A DNA stretch of 64,000 nucleotides from a virus. The stretch's first letter is position 1, and each line of letters starts with the position of its first letter. A program made the position numbers and the translations under genes. Of this stretch, positions 34,880 through 41,351 are shown one piece after another. The stretch is taken from positions 1 through 64,000 of IMG/VR virus record IMGVR_UViG_3300023179_000105. One strand, written 5' to 3'. The notes beneath the pieces were generated by a model that saw only the letters and a list, made by a program, of their open reading frames with translations, had not been told where the DNA came from and made no database searches.

Positions 34880-35827
34880 TCAGTCCTCAGCCAACTTTCG
34901 AAACATGGCGAGGTCTTCATCCTCTTCCTCTTCAACAACTGGTGCTGGTGCTTTCTTTATTTTAGCGGTCTCAGGCACATCGGTAGGAGGCGAGTAACTT
35001 GCTACTTTTGATTGTGCCATGGCATCAGATTGTGAACCGGTGAAACCAAGAACATCATCCAGACGGCGCTTTAGTTCTTCATAGGACTTAAAGTTCTTTG
35101 GATCGATAATCTCCTTGAGAGAGTGTTCACGCTTCCAAACTGCCTCTAACTCGGAATCATCCTCGTTTAGTGGGCCTGGTGCGAGAAACACGGACTCATC
35201 ATAGTTAGGGAATGAAACGGTACGGCCGCCCATATTAACTGCCTGACGGGTCACCTTCAACTTAAAGTTAGCACCTTTCCAAAGATCGAAAGGATTAACC
35301 TTACCCTCTGACTCAAGGTCTGGGTTCATCATCTTTGTAATCTTATCAAAGATTTTCTTGCCATACTTAAACAAGAATACCTTACCCTCATTCTCAGGGT
35401 TCTTAGGATCACTCACCACATAGATGTTAGAAACGTAGTGAAGACGGCGCTTTTGGTCTCTCGCCTGCTTACGCTCAGGACCATTATCGTCGCTTGAAGA
35501 ATTCCAGAGTGTAGAATTATACTCTGAAACAGGATCTTTCTGGTCAAAGGTCGTAAGGGACTTTTCGATGTACCACTTACCTGTAACCTTATTCTGGAAA
35601 CCATGATCAAAATAACGCACCCAAGGAAGGGCGTCATCACCATCAACAGCAGGACCTGGGAGGAAACGGATAACGGCTAGAGCATTACCTGTTTTATCGG
35701 GAGTTGGCTTCCAATAATTGTCGGTATCTTCCTTTTCGAAATTACCGCCACCGCCATTCATCTTTTCGACTTGCTTGAGTAGACCGTCGAAATCCTTAGA
35801 TTGTTTTTTTAGATTTGCAAAATTCAT
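34880..35827 (-). CDS. gp32: Single-stranded DNA-binding protein gp32, lacking the zinc cysteines
   Basis: 315 residues. Basic N-terminus with FANLKKQSKDFDGLLKQVEK (cooperativity domain), core with IRFLPGP, FDHGFQNKVTGKWYIEKSL, YVSNIYVVSDPKNPENEGKV, FLFKYGKKIFDKI and NPFDLWKGANFKLKV, and an acidic C-terminal tail (VVEEEEDEDLAMFRKLAED) for partner binding. This follows T4 gp32 closely. T4 gp32 binds zinc through one His and three Cys; here the His is kept (H75) but the Cys positions are not, and the whole protein has no cysteine. It is central to replication, repair and recombination. A short leader lies before it and a strong terminator after it. Confidence 0.93.
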   Translation of the reverse strand: MNFANLKKQSKDFDGLLKQVEKMNGGGGNFEKEDTDNYWKPTPDKTGNALAVIRFLPGPAVDGDDALPWVRYFDHGFQNKVTGKWYIEKSLTTFDQKDPVSEYNSTLWNSSSDDNGPERKQARDQKRRLHYVSNIYVVSDPKNPENEGKVFLFKYGKKIFDKITKMMNPDLESEGKVNPFDLWKGANFKLKVTRQAVNMGGRTVSFPNYDESVFLAPGPLNEDDSELEAVWKREHSLKEIIDPKNFKSYEELKRRLDDVLGFTGSQSDAMAQSKVASYSPPTDVPETAKIKKAPAPVVEEEEDEDLAMFRKLAED

Positions 35828-35896
35828 CGTATTCTCCTTGTATAACGTTGTATGTTAATCTTATCCACTTTACCATAACAATATGATGTATAATAA

Positions 35897-35914
35897 CAGG
35901 GGCCGAAGCCCCTG
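35897..35914 (-). terminator. Terminator with UUCG loop before gp32
   Basis: Perfect seven-base-pair stem CAGGGGC/GCCCCTG. On the minus strand the loop is UUCG, a very stable tetraloop often used in T4 terminators, and it is followed by UUAUUAUA. It ends the transcript of the 55-residue gene and separates it from gp32. Confidence 0.82.
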
Positions 35915-35927
35915 TCAAGTATTATTT

Positions 35928-36095
35928 TTATTTTCCTAATTCTTTACCTGTTTCTTTATGGACAACTCTGCCGCCTTTAATCCAATAATTGCCATGGTCC
36001 ATCCATAGGTCCCAGATTAACTCGGCACATACTCTATTGTCTTTATTTAATTCCATGATAATTTCCATGGAGGTCAATAAATCTTCTTTTGTCAT
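35928..36095 (-). CDS. Small protein, unknown
   Basis: 55 residues (MTKEDLLTSMEIIMELNKDN..., ending HKETGKELGK). The central WDLWMDHGNYWIKGGRVVHK is rich in Trp. A strong ribosome-binding site (AAGGAG) is seven bases before the ATG, a UUCG terminator follows the stop, and a TATAAATA late promoter is 64 bases upstream. It is thus a well-bounded single-gene unit. No known family is recognised. Confidence 0.75.
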   Translation of the reverse strand: MTKEDLLTSMEIIMELNKDNRVCAELIWDLWMDHGNYWIKGGRVVHKETGKELGK

Positions 36096-36158
36096 CTTTA
36101 TTTCTCCTTATAAGATGTATCGATATCTCACAAGAAAACATAACGATAATCTAAACTC

Positions 36159-36166
36159 TATTTATA
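36159..36166 (-). promoter_or_regulatory. Late promoter, TATAAATA
   Basis: Exact TATAAATA on the minus strand, 64 bases before the 55-residue gene, overlapping the stop of the 57-residue gene. Confidence 0.65.
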
Positions 36167-36335
36167 CAATCTCCAAAAACAACTCTAAATAGTATTCTGT
36201 TTCCTCATTTAGAGCAAAAACTTCTGTTGAATCCTCATCTATTAAAACCAATTTTTCTTTTCTTGTTCCTATTTTATATCGGCCTTTCACGTAGTCTCTT
36301 AGGATATCTGATGCATTACCGTCTAATAGTCTCAT
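36162..36335 (-). CDS. Small acidic protein downstream of gp59
   Basis: 57 residues (MRLLDGNASDILRDYVKGRY..., ending EETEYYLELFLEIV). Its start overlaps the end of gp59 by 20 bases, as is common in this genome. An ATG with an upstream AAGGAGAA ribosome-binding site supports translation. No family recognised. Confidence 0.65.
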   Translation of the reverse strand: MRLLDGNASDILRDYVKGRYKIGTRKEKLVLIDEDSTEVFALNEETEYYLELFLEIV

Positions 36336-36924
36336 CGATTTTCTCCTTGAGTATATGCTTGAACTTATCCTTGTCGTATTTTATGAATGGTTTATATTTT
36401 CGGATTTTCAACTCAACCTTCGACCATATCGGATCATTATTACCCAAGTATTTATTAAACTTATCAGAGAACCTTATGAAATCATTTAGTATCACCATAC
36501 TTTCTGGAGACAATCTCTTGCCAAGGAAAAAAGAAATAATGAGAGGATACTCACCGTCATTAATAGTAAAAGGCCTTGACAGACCGCCAGAAAAAACTCT
36601 CTCCAACTCGTTGGTAAAGTTATATGCGAGTGCCTGTTTACGAGACTTGTATTCCGTGTAGTTTTTTTCTGCTTCATTTTCTAATAACTCTATAATGTAA
36701 TGTTTATCTTGGATAAAATTGGCAACATAAAAGTCTTTTAGTTCCTCTGCATTATATAGTTTAGCAATCTTATCAAAGAAATGCTTATCTTGTCTTTTCT
36801 CATACGAGTCTTTAGTGGCACGGAGTTTACCATGCATCTTAAAGAAATCATACTTGTCGCTGGTAAAATGGGTACGCAACGCCAAGAATAATAGATAAGC
36901 ACCATAACCGGTGAAATGTTTCAT
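36316..36924 (-). CDS. gp59: DNA helicase loader gp59
   Basis: 202 residues, near T4 gp59. TGYGAYLLFLALRTHFTSDK with YDFFKMHGKLRATKDSYEKR, RQDKHFFDKIAKLYNAEELK, DFYVANFIQDKHYI and the C-terminal WSKVELKIRKYKPFIKYD match gp59. gp59 binds fork DNA and gp32 and loads the gp41 helicase. It sits next to gp33 and close to gp32, its partner, as in T4. It overlaps gp33 by four bases (ATGA). Confidence 0.88.
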   Translation of the reverse strand: MKHFTGYGAYLLFLALRTHFTSDKYDFFKMHGKLRATKDSYEKRQDKHFFDKIAKLYNAEELKDFYVANFIQDKHYIIELLENEAEKNYTEYKSRKQALAYNFTNELERVFSGGLSRPFTINDGEYPLIISFFLGKRLSPESMVILNDFIRFSDKFNKYLGNNDPIWSKVELKIRKYKPFIKYDKDKFKHILKEKIDETIRR

Positions 36925-37145
36925 ATTGGTAGTTTGGCAGTCTTTGACTTTTTAAGGAAGTTTAGTTCTTCAGCTTCAATTTGTATTTTGGCCTTGAGAA
37001 CACCAGAGACAAGTTTGCCTGCGGTTTCAGTCTCAAGATTATTTTGTTCGCAGAATAGGCAAATAGCATCGATGTATGGTATATCTTTCATGTATACCAT
37101 TTCTTCTATTGCCATGGAAAATTTGTTGATATCTTCGGGAGTCAT
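36921..37145 (-). CDS. gp33: Late transcription co-activator gp33
   Basis: 74 residues from the ATG at 37145. A TTG-started extension would run into the tmRNA and is rejected. MAIEEMVYMKDIPYIDAICL with FCEQNNLETETAGKLVSGVL and KAKIQIEAEELNFLKKSKTA matches the gp33 pattern (I-x-x-M-V...M-x-Y-x-x-A...EEN-x-(I/L)-E-x-x-x...I...KI-x-x-EA-x-x-x-N-x-L). gp33 bridges RNA polymerase to the sliding clamp and enables the TATAAATA promoters seen in this window. It lies directly downstream of the tmRNA. Confidence 0.82.
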   Translation of the reverse strand: MTPEDINKFSMAIEEMVYMKDIPYIDAICLFCEQNNLETETAGKLVSGVLKAKIQIEAEELNFLKKSKTAKLPI

Positions 37146-37170
37146 TTTCTTTTCCGTTGTTTCATAATAT

Positions 37171-37468
37171 AAAAGGTGCCGGATTCTGTTTCTAGGCTCC
37201 GGCGGGCCCAATGATTATGCTGCTAGAGCAAGATCAAATGATGCAAAGTTATCGTTAGCACCTAACGTTTGCTTTCGGTCTCCTTGAACCCTTACTACGC
37301 TTGTCGATCCTATTTCTGCCCCATCAAAGTAACACGGTTGCCCAAGGTTGCGACCCTATTATGGACTTACTGACGATTTCTATCCCGTATCCGTGTTACC
37401 ATGGTGGAGCAGCCGGGTACCGCCCCCGGGTCCAATACGTCTATGCCGTTCCTCTCAACGACCTAAGC
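37171..37468 (-). ncRNA. ssrA: Circularly permuted (two-piece) tmRNA
   Basis: Minus strand, acceptor piece first. Near 37402-37440: P2 strand ACGTATTG (37440-37433), T-arm CCGGG/CCCGG with loop GGCGGTA, then CTGCTCC, discriminator A and encoded CCA (37404-37402). About 80 bases intervene. The coding piece then starts at 37322 with GGGGCAG, which pairs with CTGCTCC (7 bp, one G-U). AAATAGGATCGA follows, then CAAGCGT (37303-37297), which pairs with the P2 strand (7 bp, one bulged A). The tag frame follows at 37259-37215. A 6-bp stem at 37178-37203 with UUUU after it may end the RNA. This is the permuted arrangement of alphaproteobacteria. Trans-translation would rescue stalled ribosomes and tag the nascent chains for host proteases. 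A late promoter lies just upstream. Confidence 0.93.
37215..37259 (-). other. tmRNA proteolysis tag reading frame
   Basis: GCT at 37259 to TAA at 37217-37215 encodes ANDNFASFDLALAA. With the alanine carried by tmRNA the tag is AANDNFASFDLALAA. The start (AANDNFA) and the end (ALAA) match alphaproteobacterial tags; the LAA end is the ClpXP/ClpAP signal. Confidence 0.92.
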
Positions 37469-37473
37469 AGATA

Positions 37474-37481
37474 TATTTATA
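37474..37481 (-). promoter_or_regulatory. Late promoter of the tmRNA
   Basis: Exact TATAAATA on the minus strand. Transcription would start near 37468, immediately before the acceptor piece of the tmRNA, so the tmRNA is probably made late in infection. Confidence 0.7.
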
Positions 37482-37507
37482 ACATATAATGAGATTTTTG
37501 GCAAGTA

Positions 37508-37618
37508 TTATTGTACCTGATTTTCAAATTCTTCTAATAATGGTGCTCCAACACCACGATGGTCTTTTGAGTTATTAGTTACATGGCCTTGAAGTGTTGT
37601 CCCGTATAAGGCACTCAC
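37508..37618 (-). CDS. Short overlapping frame, possible continuation of the lipoprotein
   Basis: 36 residues from a GTG at 37618 (MSALYGTTLQGHVTNNSKDH, then RGVGAPLLEEFENQVQ), overlapping the lipoprotein in the +1 frame. The residue pattern looks like real protein. It could be a separate overlapping gene or the true C-terminus of the lipoprotein joined by a frameshift. It ends 27 bases before the tmRNA promoter. Confidence 0.4.
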   Translation of the reverse strand: MSALYGTTLQGHVTNNSKDHRGVGAPLLEEFENQVQ

Positions 37619-37694
37619 CGACGGTCGCCACCAGACATCCAGACAAACCCAGACTAAGAAACACCATAGCGATAGCTAGATAAATCTTTTTCAT
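37575..37694 (-). CDS. Small lipoprotein (possible outer-membrane spanin or entericidin-like)
   Basis: 39 residues, MKKIYLAIAMVFLSLGLSGC followed by LVATVGECLIRDN. A two-Lys N-terminus, a hydrophobic core and the lipobox LSGC (Cys at residue 20) make a type II signal peptide. The mature part is only 20 residues. The start overlaps the upstream stop as ATGA, with a GGGAG ribosome-binding site. It could be an o-spanin partner for the coiled-coil membrane protein at 61254-61589, or an exclusion or entericidin-like peptide. Confidence 0.65.
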   Translation of the reverse strand: MKKIYLAIAMVFLSLGLSGCLVATVGECLIRDNTSRPCN

Positions 37695-37843
37695 CTGTAT
37701 TCTCCCATTTCTTTCTTTGCTTCCTTGTTTCGTTCTTTATCACGAAAGTTCTGAATCACACAACATTTACAAGAAAGGAGTTTATACTTCTTTCCTTTAA
37801 GATTGACTTGACCTGCAACGTTTCTAATGTGGAGAGATTTCAT
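37691..37843 (-). CDS. Small basic Cys-rich protein
   Basis: 50 residues (MKSLHIRNVAGQVNLKGKKY, LLSCKCCVIQNFRDKERNKE...). It has the cluster CKCC and a Lys/Glu-rich C-terminal half. Both ends overlap neighbours as ATGA, which argues for translation. A metal-binding role for the cysteines is possible but unproven. Confidence 0.6.
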   Translation of the reverse strand: MKSLHIRNVAGQVNLKGKKYKLLSCKCCVIQNFRDKERNKEAKKEMGEYR

Positions 37844-38520
37844 AACGTATGCTCCAATCTAAATTGTTTAATCTTATTGACTAACTCTGGTATATACTCA
37901 CTACGTTGTTTCACAAAGACCTGAGGATCTTCGTTATCAACTGATATCAATACTACAATCTGTTTTGCTTTGATACCTGTCATCTCTTCATACATTAGAG
38001 AGTAACAGGTGCATTGTTCAAAGTAGTTTAGGATCCACTCTTCTCTCTTTAACTTTAAAGATGTTTTAAAGTCAATAACAGAAGGTACACCGTCAAACTC
38101 GGCAATACAATCAACTTGACCTGCGAGACCGAGAGTTTCGCTATAGAGCATAGTTTCCAAATAGTGAACATTGTCAATCCTATCAACGATGGGTAACATT
38201 TGTTTGAATGCCATTTTCATATCTGGCATTACATTTTCGTTTAGAAAACTGCTCCGCTCCTGATTAGAGATATAAGACTCCATAAGCGAATGAAATTTTG
38301 TACCTCTTCTACTTGCTCGTCCTGATATCTTGTTCGCTTCTTCTTCCCCCACTTTAGCCCTCCATTTGGCAATGGAGTCTCCTTTGAAATGCGATAAGAA
38401 AGTTGTGACGGATGGTAATTTTTTACCGTTTGGTGAGATGTAGTATCGCTTGCCATTGTATTCTTCTCTTTTCAATTCACATAGGAAATGGTCTTGGTTT
38501 ATATGATTAAAGGTTTTCAA
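37840..38520 (-). CDS. PD-(D/E)XK exonuclease, MGME1/Cas4-like
   Basis: 226 residues from a TTG. KKLPSVTTFLSHF, then RRGTKFHSLME (H77), YLETMLYSETLGLAGQVDCI (E122, D137), SVIDFKTSLK (D150, K152) and a Q-x-x-x-Y motif (FEQCTCYSLMYE) make up the PD-(D/E)XK exonuclease core found in cyanophage T4-like genomes. It probably trims single-stranded DNA during recombination or repair. There is no in-frame ATG near the start. Upstream, a perfect sigma70 promoter overlaps an in-frame ATG that reads 13 codons into a TAG, so the true start is uncertain; the TTG after the TAG is the simplest choice. Confidence 0.82.
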   Translation of the reverse strand: MKTFNHINQDHFLCELKREEYNGKRYYISPNGKKLPSVTTFLSHFKGDSIAKWRAKVGEEEANKISGRASRRGTKFHSLMESYISNQERSSFLNENVMPDMKMAFKQMLPIVDRIDNVHYLETMLYSETLGLAGQVDCIAEFDGVPSVIDFKTSLKLKREEWILNYFEQCTCYSLMYEEMTGIKAKQIVVLISVDNEDPQVFVKQRSEYIPELVNKIKQFRLEHTL

Positions 38521-38560
38521 CTAACATCCAACATCAAAGTCTTCCTCAACTGTTTCGTCC

Positions 38561-38589
38561 ATTATATACTCCTATTATATAGTTGTCAA
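38561..38589 (-). promoter_or_regulatory. Consensus sigma70 promoter before the exonuclease
   Basis: Minus strand: TTGACA (38589-38584), 17 bases, TATAAT (38566-38561). Both hexamers and the spacing match the host sigma70 consensus exactly. Transcription would start near 38554. Confidence 0.82.
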
Positions 38590-38592
38590 CCT

Positions 38593-39906
38593 TTATCTTG
38601 TGATTTCTTCCCAGTCCATTGAACCAAAGCAGGTGCTGGTATCTGTTCCTGCTGCTATGGCTAATGTGAGTGGTGTTGCCACTCCTGTAAATGTGTTTCT
38701 TTCTAACTGGAACTTGAATAGAGCCTCTTTGAGAACGTCAATAGATGGTGATGCCTGTGTGGATGAATTAACATATCCAGAAGCCAATACTCTACCACCT
38801 GATATGGCGGTACCTGATATAGTGTATTCAACTGCGGAATCGGCAGCAGCTGAAGTCCATCCACCTGTTGTGATTGTTCCACCAGATATAACTTGCCAGT
38901 TAAAATCTACACCATTACCGCGACCAAGAATAGATAGTGCGGTCATGATAACAACCGCGTCTAATGCGGTTGATTTAAGTCTTATTGAAACAACTGGATA
39001 GTATGTACCTGCTGTCGTTAATGATTTAGGTGCTGTGATAGCAGTACCAATAGCCTGCTGTGTTCCTCGTAGTTCATAACCACCTTCTGAAATAACAGTA
39101 GAACAAACTTGCTTCATAGTGCTATTACTTGCCGTAACACCAGTATTCTTAATTTCTTGACGCAACGGTAATGATGCTGTGGTCATATATGTAGAGGTAA
39201 TCAAATTAGCATGATGAAATGAATGACAGTGGATCAATTGTCCATCGATAACAAATCCGCATCTAACGGTACCAAGACCCAACCACTCAACATCGATAAA
39301 CATAATCTGTGCTTTTGAAATGTCTAATGTTAATTTGGACGGACTTGATACCACATCACCGAGTAATGTATCTATATTCCAATTTGCCTGATTTACTCTT
39401 GTTTCAACGATGGTACCGGTGGTGTTAGACCTTTCAACAAATGAAAGAGTTGATCCATTAAGTTCAAGAAAGATACCATTATCAGCACCATAATAACCAA
39501 TTCTTTGTCTAAGATTGGTTTTACCACTATTCATAACAAACGTGGTTAAAATCTGTAATGATTTACCTGGCTGGTATGAGAATACTCTGGTCGTTTCTCT
39601 GATAACCTCGGCATTTGCCTGTGTCGTCACGTTTAGATTAACAAGTCCCTCTGTAGTAGAGAAAGCATATGTAGAATTGCCTGATGTGTTTGCTGTGTTC
39701 CAAAGTCCATTGTCTTTGAAACGATGGCTGGAATCGAATAGAGTGAGAGGAGTAGACATTCTGGCTCGGCCGAACGCATCGACTGCCACACCAGTGGGGT
39801 TAGCAGGACCGACCTGATTACCATACTTGTCGGCCAGCATTACCACCTCAAAGAGAGTTTTCTCTTGATTTAGGTATTGATGTGTGTCTATGCGGAACTG
39901 GGCCAT
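38593..39906 (-). CDS. Virion structural protein isolated among early genes
   Basis: 437 residues. FRIDTHQYLNQEKTLFEVVM, PTGVAVDAFGRARMSTPLTL, FDSSHRFKDNGLWNTANTSG and later WLGLGTVRCGFVIDGQLIHC with FHHANLITSTYMTTASLPLR form a pattern seen in T4-like marine phages as a virion structural protein. It is beta-rich with no transmembrane or catalytic motif, and may be a decoration or fibre-related protein. Unlike its neighbours it has a CTAAATA late promoter 25 bases before the ATG with an AAGGAG ribosome-binding site. It therefore forms an independent late unit within a non-structural region. Confidence 0.7.
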   Translation of the reverse strand: MAQFRIDTHQYLNQEKTLFEVVMLADKYGNQVGPANPTGVAVDAFGRARMSTPLTLFDSSHRFKDNGLWNTANTSGNSTYAFSTTEGLVNLNVTTQANAEVIRETTRVFSYQPGKSLQILTTFVMNSGKTNLRQRIGYYGADNGIFLELNGSTLSFVERSNTTGTIVETRVNQANWNIDTLLGDVVSSPSKLTLDISKAQIMFIDVEWLGLGTVRCGFVIDGQLIHCHSFHHANLITSTYMTTASLPLRQEIKNTGVTASNSTMKQVCSTVISEGGYELRGTQQAIGTAITAPKSLTTAGTYYPVVSIRLKSTALDAVVIMTALSILGRGNGVDFNWQVISGGTITTGGWTSAAADSAVEYTISGTAISGGRVLASGYVNSSTQASPSIDVLKEALFKFQLERNTFTGVATPLTLAIAAGTDTSTCFGSMDWEEITR

Positions 39907-39930
39907 AAATCTACTCCTTTTATTATGTTC

Positions 39931-39937
39931 TATTTAG
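39931..39937 (-). promoter_or_regulatory. Late promoter variant, CTAAATA
   Basis: CTAAATAG on the minus strand, 25 bases before the structural gene at 38593-39906. The same variant and spacing occur before gp25 and gp48. Confidence 0.6.
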
Positions 39938-39941
39938 GATG

Positions 39942-40661
39942 TTATAATCCCATCTCCGTTTTTTGAATAATATATTCTTTGACCACCCCGGAGCGCACGA
40001 TGTCCTCAATATTAAATTCAATATGGTCAAATGATGGCATACGGCGAGTAATGGCCATCAACTCTTTAATACCTGTCTTTTCATGTGGTTTGTGTAGGTC
40101 AGACTGGCGATAATCACCACAAAAGATAATTTTAGAGTTAGTACCAATTCTGGTCATAACCGTATCAATCTCTTGGAATGTCATATTATTACACTCGTCA
40201 ACAATAATAATACAATCGTTAAAGGTCATACCACGTAAGAACGAGGTGGTTGTAAACTCAACGAGTCCCTTTAACTTCAATATACGCCATCCGTCTCCAC
40301 GACCGAATAAATCATCACAAATTTCTTGGTAAGGTTGTTCATATACTTCCGCTTTTTGTTTGTCGGTTCCTGGTAGGAATCCCATATCGCGGCTTGGCAC
40401 GACTGAGCGGATGATAACGACCTTCTTATATGTCTCTTTTAATAAAACCTCCTTTAGAGCGAGATAGGATGATAGAAAAGTTTTACCGGTACCGGCATAA
40501 CCGTGTAGCATCAGGTTAGCGCCGCTTTCATATGCGTCCCACACTCTTTGTTGGTTTACTGTTAGTGGATTGATATGACGCAATTCAAAGTGGTTGTGCT
40601 GTGCTGGATTTTGTGGTTGCTCCTGATTTTGTTTACGGTTATTTCTTCTCTTTGTGGACAT
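39942..40661 (-). CDS. phoH: PhoH family ATPase
   Basis: 239 residues from the ATG at 40661, which has AAAGG seven bases upstream; a GTG at 40691 would add ten. Walker A is GYAGTGKT and Walker B IIIVDE. RSVVPSRDMGFLPGTDKQKA, YRQSDLHKP and IEFNIEDIVRSGVVKEYI are typical of the PhoH family. Phage PhoH proteins are common in marine myoviruses and resemble an RNA/DNA helicase domain; their role in infection is not settled. The Gln/Asn/Lys-rich N-terminus is probably disordered. A terminator precedes it. Confidence 0.92.
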   Translation of the reverse strand: MSTKRRNNRKQNQEQPQNPAQHNHFELRHINPLTVNQQRVWDAYESGANLMLHGYAGTGKTFLSSYLALKEVLLKETYKKVVIIRSVVPSRDMGFLPGTDKQKAEVYEQPYQEICDDLFGRGDGWRILKLKGLVEFTTTSFLRGMTFNDCIIIVDECNNMTFQEIDTVMTRIGTNSKIIFCGDYRQSDLHKPHEKTGIKELMAITRRMPSFDHIEFNIEDIVRSGVVKEYIIQKTEMGL

Positions 40662-40706
40662 ATTTTTACCTTTATTTTTATTGTTAGTCACGTCCTCATA
40701 AACAAA

Positions 40707-40739
40707 AGAGGCCGAAGCCCTTTTACGGACTCGGCCTCT
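40707..40739 (-). terminator. Rho-independent terminator before phoH
   Basis: Nine-base-pair stem AGAGGCCGA/TCGGCCTCT with a 15-base loop. On the minus strand it is followed by TTTTGTTT. It separates the 87-residue gene from phoH. Confidence 0.82.
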
Positions 40740-40771
40740 ATTCGTGGATTTCTTTGGTGGGTGAGACAGCT

Positions 40772-41035
40772 CTAAATCTCCTTTGGAATGTCCCAGCGTT
40801 TACTTGCTACTGCCGATGCCTCTGGGACGGCTGATTTAATTCTACCTAAAACATATTTTTGAAAGTCTGCTGGTGGTTTTGTAATACCAATATTAACTGG
40901 ATCGACCACAACGGCTGACTGAATAATTTGTTCCCAATCTGGTTTATCATTTAAGTATGTGTCGTGTTCCGCCATAGACATATTGACGACTATAATTTCT
41001 TCTGTTTTTTTATTACGAAAAGTATAATTTGGCAT
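40772..41035 (-). CDS. Small conserved phage protein
   Basis: 87 residues. MPNYTFRNKKTEEIIVVNMS and MAEHDTYLNDKPDWEQIIQS resemble FmdB-like zinc-ribbon proteins of T4-like phages ('MPTY-x-F-x-x-x-x-T-x-E...L-x-x-NP'), but the cysteines are absent. Function unknown. Confidence 0.7.
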   Translation of the reverse strand: MPNYTFRNKKTEEIIVVNMSMAEHDTYLNDKPDWEQIIQSAVVVDPVNIGITKPPADFQKYVLGRIKSAVPEASAVASKRWDIPKEI

Positions 41036-41051
41036 TCACTTATCCTTTTAA

Positions 41052-41348
41052 TTATTCAACAATATACCAATCGTCTGCTAATAGTCCTGCCGAAGTGGCC
41101 ATAAAAGATGAAGTATCATTACATGTTGCGGTTGATGTGTTTGGTATTATTGTTGGAAGGCCGCTCAAGGCCTGTATAGCGTTTGCAGTAAGTTCTCCAC
41201 TAGACATATCACATACCACCACGAGGTTGGCGCCAGATGTAGTATTAGTATTTAATCGAATAAATAAATTATTTTTTTTCAAATCACCGTTTTCTCGACT
41301 AACTTTTTTACCTGCTTTAATTTCTAAGAGTGCTTGACTGAAATCCAT
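41052..41348 (-). CDS. DUF2829-like protein, candidate Tad2 anti-Thoeris factor
   Basis: 98 residues. The N-terminus MDFSQALLEIKAGKKVSREN and the C-terminus ATSAGLLADDWYIVE match both ends of DUF2829 proteins ('M-(N/D)-F-x-x-AL-x-x-(L/I)K-x-GKKV-x-R' and 'S-x-x-D-(M/L)LA-x-DW-x-(I/V)-V'). In that family, Tad2 binds the Thoeris signal cyclic ADP-ribose isomer and blocks defence. The usual GWNG motif after the first helix is not present here and the middle is diverged (Cys/Thr/Ser-rich), so the binding pocket may differ. It lies among small accessory genes, a usual place for anti-defence genes. Confidence 0.68.
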   Translation of the reverse strand: MDFSQALLEIKAGKKVSRENGDLKKNNLFIRLNTNTTSGANLVVVCDMSSGELTANAIQALSGLPTIIPNTSTATCNDTSSFMATSAGLLADDWYIVE

Positions 41349-41351
41349 TTT

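Noticed and set aside
37146-37211. TTG-started extension of gp33 (22 extra residues)
   Set aside because: It would translate the end of the tmRNA, including its GC-rich stem. The ATG at 37145 gives a protein that fits the gp33 family.
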